This document shows, piece after piece, positions 58,421 through 64,000 of a stretch of 64,000 nt of DNA. Location: NCBI RefSeq assembly GCF_963259705.1, contig NC_081850.1, positions 34,625,799 through 34,689,798 on the forward strand. Reading direction: 5' to 3'. Both the position numbers and the translations under genes were made by a program. Every line of letters starts with the position of its first letter. Positions within the stretch are counted from its first letter, which is position 1. The notes below the pieces were generated by a model that saw only the letters and a list, made by a program, of their open reading frames with translations, had not been told where the DNA came from and made no database searches. Origin of the DNA: Myotis daubentonii. Its lineage: Eukaryota; Chordata; Mammalia; Chiroptera; Vespertilionidae.

Positions 58421-58568
58421 AGCTAGATCTTAAGTTATGTGAAATTTTTGGCTATATAGGACAAATTAAACTTCAAATATCTTTGGGAAAATTGCCTTAA
58501 AAATCAGTTTTGGTCAGCAACACCAGTCCAATTTTTGTTGGATAATCCAATTTTTAAAATCCTGGTGT

Positions 58569-59173
58569 GTGGGGCACGTAGGCTGTTTCTAAGTCTCAGC
58601 TATTGTAAATTGCACTGCTATAAACATAGGGGTGCGTCTATTCTTTCTGATTAATATTTCAGGTTTCTTAGGATCTATTCCTAGAAGTTGGATTACTGGG
58701 TCTAATGGGAGTTTCATTTTGCAGATGAGTGGATAAAAAAAATTATGGTACATTTACACAGTGGAATACTGTGCGGCAATAAAAAAGAAAGAACTCTTAC
58801 CATTTGCAACAGCATGGATGGACCCGGAGAGTATTAATGCTGAGCAAAATATGCCAGTCCGAGGAAGATAGGTATCACATGATCTCACTCATATGTGGAA
58901 TCTAATGAATCAAATAAACTGATGATAAGAAAAAAATAGACCCAGAATCATGGAAGCAGGAACAGACTGTTGAACCTCAGAGGCAAGGTCGGGGAGGCTG
59001 GGTGGGAAGAGATCCACCAATGCGTTTATGCATCTATGTATCACCCGTGGGCATGGACAATGGGGTGGTGAGGGCCTGGGGTTGGGAGGATGGGAGCGGG
59101 CTGGAAGAGGTTAATGGGGGGAAAGGAGGGCCTATGTAATACTTTCAACAATAACGATTTAAAAAAATAAAAT
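58569..59173 (+). mobile_element. LINE-1 insertion with 5' inversion (twin priming)
   Basis: 58569 to about 58722 is antisense L1 (ORF2 C-terminus; compare 7900-8040), and about 58723-59173 is sense L1 3' end running to an A-rich tail. The 13-bp target duplication AAAATCCTGGTGT flanks the whole unit (58556-58568 and 59174-59186). One duplication around two opposed pieces is the signature of a single insertion with twin priming. Confidence 0.93.
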
Positions 59174-59186
59174 AAAATCCTGGTGT

Positions 59187-59911
59187 TTTGTTTCTCTCAA
59201 TCGTGTCATACCAATTTACACTTTAAAAAGTTTGCTGTGTGAATTAAAAACAGTGTTATTTAGCAAAGGCAATTATTTGATTACCTCCCCGGTGCTAGTC
59301 ACAGCCTGGCATTTAATCTGGCTGAGGCCCACAGACGGCAATTTGAACAATCAGGGAGGGTAGTTTTCTGTAATTGCAATAAATCATATCATTAACCATG
59401 GCAGACTTTTCCTCCCACAGATATTTTTTTTCAGCAACAGTTAACTCCTGAACTCCTCGTGAAAGCCAGATTTCACTGCAGGCAAGTGAATTTCGTAGTC
59501 ATCTGGCAGAATATAAAGATAGAGTCTGTGTTGGGAAAACACTGATGTACCAAGAGTGGAGCCTTAAGAGGCCGCTCTGATGTAAGGAAAATGGATATGC
59601 CACACATAGTGGCCATCTGAACGAATAATTCATGAATTATCTGCTACAAGGCTGTTTAACTTTCTAACAGGGAGACACATGGAGATCAAGATGTGAGGCG
59701 TACTTCCATTGTTACATTTTGGTCATTTATATAAAATACACCTGCTACTGTATTGAGGCTTCCTGCGATAAAAACATGAAAAGAGGAAATGTTTTAAAAG
59801 GAACATTTATTACCACCTTGTGTAAGTTCATTTTACAAAATGTCCCCTTCATTGTAGAAATTTAAAAAGTTAAAAATGTTCAGGGCTCTGCCATCTTAAA
59901 AACTTGATCTT
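59187..59911. other. Unannotated region
   Basis: Unique-looking sequence; no gene or repeat recognised. Confidence 0.45.
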
Positions 59912-59927
59912 AATATTGCCCAGTCCA

Positions 59928-60125
59928 GCCCTAACTGGTTTGGCTCAGTGGATAGAGCGTCGGCCTGCGGACTCAAGGGTCCCAGGGTCGATTCCGGTCA
60001 AGGGCATGTACCTTGGTTGCAGGCACATCCCCAGTGGGGGGATGTTTCTCTCTCATCGATGTTTCTAACTCTCTATCCCTCTCCCTTCCTCTCTGTAAAA
60101 AATCAATAAAATATATTTTTAAAAA
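59928..60125 (+). mobile_element. Ves SINE, internally deleted, perfect TSD
   Basis: Head GCCCTAACTGGTTTGGCTCA, then box B, but the GTGCAGGAGGCAGCTGATC block is missing (CCAGTGGGGGGATGTTTCTC junction). Flanks AATATTGCCCAGTCCA at 59912-59927 and 60126-60141 are identical, so it is a recent insertion. Confidence 0.96.
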
Positions 60126-60141
60126 AATATTGCCCAGTCCA

Positions 60142-60559
60142 GTGCCTGATAACATAGCCCTGTTTAATAGTTTATGATTTCAAGTGATACACTTTTCTTT
60201 GTTATGCAGTTGGTGTTCGGTTGCCTCTCGCAATGGAAAGTGAGAAGTTTAGAGCATTTTTACTCTAATGTTATTGATTTTGTTAAGCATGTATTCTTTT
60301 TCTCATTATTGATGTTTTAACCATTTATACTATGTTCCATAGTTCTAAGTCTCCTGTGCTTTGTCTGTAAATTGAATAAAATAGCATAGTAGTATGTTTA
60401 TCTAAATTATACTTAAAATAGTACCAAATACTAATTATAGAGAAATAAATTAATTCCATTTTGCTAAACCCTTGATAATCAAAGAGGAATATCCCAATAT
60501 CAAGGACTCATCCTCCTTTTAAATTTCTTCTGAGCTTTCTTTCTATTTTTAAGGTATTC
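60142..60559. other. Unannotated AT-rich region
   Basis: Nothing recognised. Confidence 0.45.
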
Positions 60560-60860
60560 TTGGCTCCTTTCTATGTGCTGTATTGGATGCATGGGAGTTA
60601 AATTCTCAGATTTGTATGACTCAAACTGTCCTTATTTTGTCCTCAAATTAATTTCTGTCTACTGGCTATACAGTTCTAGCTGCAAGATTATTTGAATGCA
60701 TTTCCATGGTCTCCTGGTATCCAGTGCCATGTCAAGAAGTCTGTTCTTAGTTTAAACTATTTTTGTGTAGGTAATCTATCTTTTTCCTCTATAGTAGTTT
60801 TATTTTTCTCTCTATAGCTGGTATTCTGAAACATTATGAATCTTAATTTTTTTTTCTTTT
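60560..60860 (-). mobile_element. Old LINE-1 fragment, antisense
   Basis: Pattern TATACAGTTCTAGCTGCAAG, CCATGGTCTCCTGGTATCCA, GTAATCTATCTTTTTCCTCT resembles old L1 read backwards in the ORF1-ORF2 interval. Diverged. Confidence 0.5.
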
Positions 60861-60997
60861 AAAATTTATCTTCCTTACTATTTGGTAGCCTCTCACCTTT
60901 TTGTTTCTTACACTTGTTCATTCTAATGACCATGCCATTCCATTTCAAAATCCTTTTTAATTTTCATTCCTCAATTATTGTCCTTGTTATATAGATA

Positions 60998-61290
60998 CTA
61001 GAAGCCTGGTGCACAAAATTTATGCATGGATAGGGTCCCTAGGCCTGGCCGGCGATCAGGACTGATCTGTGGGGTGAATAGCGGGATGATCGGGGAGCCC
61101 CCGCTGGCACCCGCCTTAGAGGCGACAGGGGGAGAGGGGCAATCGGGGGGAGGGGGGGGCTGAGGGCTGGGGTCAGCTCCTGCGTTGAGTGTCTGCCCCC
61201 TGGTGGTCAGTGCGCATCATAGTGACTGGTCGTTCCACTGGTCGTTCCACCATTCAGTCGATTTGCATATTAGGCTTTTATTATATAGGA
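60998..61290 (-). mobile_element. HeliBat-type Helitron, 293 bp
   Basis: Minus strand: starts TCCTATATAATAAAAGCCTA (61290 downwards) after A (complement of T61291) and ends CTAG (61001-60998) before T. The terminal hairpin is decayed (TGCATAAATTTTGTGCA). It shares the CACCAGGGGGCAGACACTC motif with the copy at 40250, but both 5' halves differ from 17130 and 36204, so at least two subfamilies are present. Confidence 0.93.
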
Positions 61291-62153
61291 TGATATCTTT
61301 TTGCCTGTTGACATTTTTTTAAAAAATTTATGAACACAAAGATTGAAAAGTGGGTTTCATGAATAACTATTTCCTTCCAATGTAATTCAGCCATGGCTAA
61401 CATTTGATGCAATATCCTTTGAAATCTCTATGTGGATATCAAACCTCCTAAAATATCCTCTTCTTTTTCGTAAATTATTTCTCTTTCTTTTGGTGTCAGT
61501 TGTTCCGGTTATTTCTCTTGGTTGTTCCCTTTGGTGCCGTTGGTTTTCTTTAGTTGCTTATATTTTATATTCGTTGTTTATATTAGTTTAATTAAAAACA
61601 GACAAACTAGCCTGATCGGCAGGAGTTTCCGTGCAGTTGTGTGTGGATTATTCTGTCGGCTGGCAGGAGTTGCTGCTGGCACGCATTTGTGTTATTTTGC
61701 TGTTTCTCATTTTGCTCTTCAGTGAGAAGCCTGATGATAGGCTCTGTGTGTGTGTGTGGGGGGGGGGGGGCGGTAGGGGTGGGGGGTGGGGGTTGGCAGG
61801 CTTCACTTTCAGTGCCAGTCGCCAAAGGTAAGATGACTTCGGGACTCCAGTGTGTTTGTTTCTGGACAGAGTGATTGCTCCTCTTTCTCCTCCTATGTAT
61901 CTGTTGTGCTGTTCCAGCGTTATCTTCAACTTGGTTTGCTTGCCTGGTAGATTTCTACATACAGGGCCATTGCTGAGTTAGAAGAAGGTACCTTGCTCTG
62001 CACAGATAAAGAGAGATGGTTAACAAGAGCATGGCCTGGACTTCTGCCCCTGCTTAACACCTTGCTGGGAACCCATGTGCAATATAAACCTACACACCTG
62101 GCTGTGGTGGCCTTACCGACATCCAAGACCTACGAGTCTTCCCAGAGTGTATG
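61291..62153. other. Unannotated region with G-rich tract
   Basis: No gene recognised. It contains a TG run followed by a long G-rich stretch at about 61747-61795 with several runs of three or more G. Frames at 61607-61929 on both strands arise from it. Confidence 0.5.
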
Positions 62154-62163
62154 TAGTTCACTT

Positions 62164-62368
62164 AAAAAAAATGTTTTTATTGATTTCAGAGAAGAAGGGA
62201 GAGGGAGAGAGAGATAAAAACATCAATGATGAGAGAGAATCATTAATCAGCCACCTCCTGCATGCGTCAACTGGGGATCGAGCTTGTTACCTGGGCAGGT
62301 GCCCTGACTGGGAATCCAACCATGACCTCCTAGTTCATAGGTCGATGCTCAACCACTGAGCCACACCC
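62164..62368 (-). mobile_element. Ves-related SINE, antisense
   Basis: Minus strand head TAGGGTGTGGCTCAGTGGTT with diverged box B, body and T/A tail. Flanks TAGTTCACTT at 62154-62163 and 62369-62378 match. Confidence 0.93.
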
Positions 62369-62378
62369 TAGTTCACTT

Positions 62379-63824
62379 TTAAAAGCTCCATAAGGGTGAA
62401 GCAATAGATGGAAGGAAGGCTACAGTAGCATTTCTAGTGCCCACCTCAACACCTAAATACAGTTTCTCCATTGCTAATATTCATAAACATAACATGTTCA
62501 CTTGCTCAACAACAGAGGGAGATGCGAGTGTGAGACTTCAGTCCTGAGTGAAGTTGTATTAATAGATCATGGGAAGTCATGTTAGGGGAGCTACTGGAGG
62601 GTTGAGACAAGGGAAGGCTAAACAGAGATGAAGTGCCCACGTGTGAGGCAAGAGGTGTGAGGGTAAAACTCGGTAAACGTAAGGGTTAGAGATGGTGTCT
62701 GGAGAACCATCTCGATGGAGGTGATCCCCGGAGACACGAGGTTGCTGAACTTGAGGGGTTTGCCACTTGGGGTGTTCTCATCAGGATCAAGATGTGGTTG
62801 TCCTTAGGTAGTTTTACTTAACTTGCAGCCTTGTCTCCGCAGAAGGGAGGCTTAGTCATTGCTTACATACACTATTTGGTCAATTACCTGTTGATTTCTT
62901 CTTTGTAGTTGGCTACACTTAATCTGGTTGAGTTTCTGTCAAGTTCCTCTTGTTTACAGCTGCATCTTAGAAATACTGCGCTACATTTTAACATTTGGCA
63001 AGAATAGCATTTAGTAAGAACTGCCCGGCCCTGATACCCTTGTCCTATGTAACAATGAGAAGGAAAGAAACTGTGAGGTGCTGAATGCACTGAGTACAGA
63101 GCATCACCAACACATCAAGGATGGGAAAGGCAAGAAGAATTGATTAAGCGAAGAGAAGAAAAAAACTTCAGGCACCTAACAATATGTGCCACTTTCGTCC
63201 TAACATTTGTAGCTGTAAAGTCTCTTCATTGACACAGTCAGACTGTTGTGCATGACAAGCAGTTCCCTCCAGGATGTGGCCACTGCTTAGCCTCCACCTC
63301 TCCCACTACCTCCAGCGTTTGTGTGCACGCCTGCATTTCCCAATCCTTTGTGGCACCTGGAACACTGTTTTCTCTCAGTTGCCTACTCTGAACATAAGAC
63401 TTTATCTAATTGTTTTTCACCAACCTGGAAAATACATTTGCCTTCTCCTACCTACCCTTAGCGAGAGATCGTTTTGCCACTTAAAACCAGCCCCATGTTG
63501 AGTGGATTTGTTCTTCCATCCTCCTCCTGCTGTATGTTGCCCTTAAATTGTGTAGCATTTGTTTAATTACTCATAGAGAACTATTTTCTTCCAGAATTGT
63601 CCTCATCATGGCATCCACATTACTTAATAGTTAACAGGAAGATGCTTAGCAATTATCAGGTAAATGGATAAATGAGATCCACGCCCCACCCCTCTCTAAC
63701 CCTTCATTCTCTGACACATCCTCTCACTCTTTGGCCCTCTTTTCTATATTAATAACTTCTTCAAATTCAGAAAAACCCATCTGAAAGACTTAACTTCTCA
63801 AAGGATATACGATAGCAGTTTATT
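62379..63824. other. Unannotated region
   Basis: 1.4 kb without a recognisable gene or repeat. Frames at 62884-63090 (-) and 63274-63501 (+) are unsupported. Confidence 0.5.
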
Positions 63825-63960
63825 CCTCCACCCATTCAATACACACTGTGTTCCCGGCACAGGCACAAACATTGGAGATGAACAAAAGAAGACCTAGTTT
63901 CTAATCTTAGAGCTGACTGTTTAGTGGGAGAGGCTGACGTGAACCACCTGCTTGTGCAGA
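63825..63960 (+). repeat. L2-like fragment
   Basis: CACCCATTCAATACACACTG, GAGATGAACAAAAGAAGACC and TTAGTGGGAGAGGCTGACG follow a mammalian L2-like repeat. Confidence 0.55.
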
Positions 63961-64000
63961 CAGGTGTAATCTTACTCTCCAGAGGAAAACCCATGGTGCT

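Noticed and set aside
58108..58500. 130-codon frame on the + strand
   Set aside because: Lies within an antisense LTR-type repeat; no protein similarity.

Overview
This window is nuclear DNA from a bat, most likely a vesper bat (Vespertilionidae). The evidence is the repeat content. There are eleven tRNA-derived Ves-type SINEs, several with intact pol III box A/B motifs and perfect target-site duplications. Four Helitrons have HeliBat-like ends (5' TC, 3' hairpin, CTAG, inserted between A and T). There are also several short cut-and-paste DNA transposons (three hAT-type, one TA-flanked mariner/Tigger-type). Such DNA transposon and Helitron activity is a known hallmark of vesper bats. No bacterial or viral gene organisation is present.

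Layout. 1-5.5 kb is AT-rich and, apart from one MITE, lacks young repeats; it has several AATAAA signals and could be a long 3' UTR. 5.5-23 kb is intergenic or intronic, with SINEs, old LINE-1, MIR and L2 fragments, a nested SINE/hAT pair and a 1.07-kb Helitron (17.1-18.2 kb). A CpG island at about 23.3-24.0 kb carries a plausible first coding exon (ATG at 23576) of an unrecognised gene on the + strand. 24-37 kb holds mammalian-wide repeats, two more hAT elements, low-complexity tracts and a Helitron (36.2 kb). 37-47 kb is a block of decayed LINE-1 copies in opposing orientations, interrupted by a Helitron and SINEs. 52.6-55.4 kb is more sense LINE-1. 55-64 kb is repeat-rich without a convincing gene; it includes a twin-primed LINE-1 insertion (58.57-59.17 kb) and a fourth Helitron (61.0 kb).

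The standout region is 47.5-52.5 kb. A near-perfect palindrome has arms of 1657 bp (48078-49734) and 1654 bp (49882-51535), about 99.3% identical, separated by 147 bp. Each arm carries one complete copy of a three-exon gene. The copies are head to head with start codons 175 bp apart, so the spacer is the natural shared promoter. Conceptual splicing is in frame in both copies and gives about 310 residues: a short basic N-terminus, a Pro-rich middle with an RVTF (PP1-docking-like) motif, an acidic Pro/Ala-rich part and a hydrophobic tail. Outside the arms lies older, more diverged inverted homology, so a recent palindrome (or recent gene conversion) sits inside an older inverted duplication. I do not recognise the gene family with confidence.

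Exon calls rest on splice consensus and reading frame only; no alignment, expression or database search was possible. Repeat family names come from recognising consensus features by eye.
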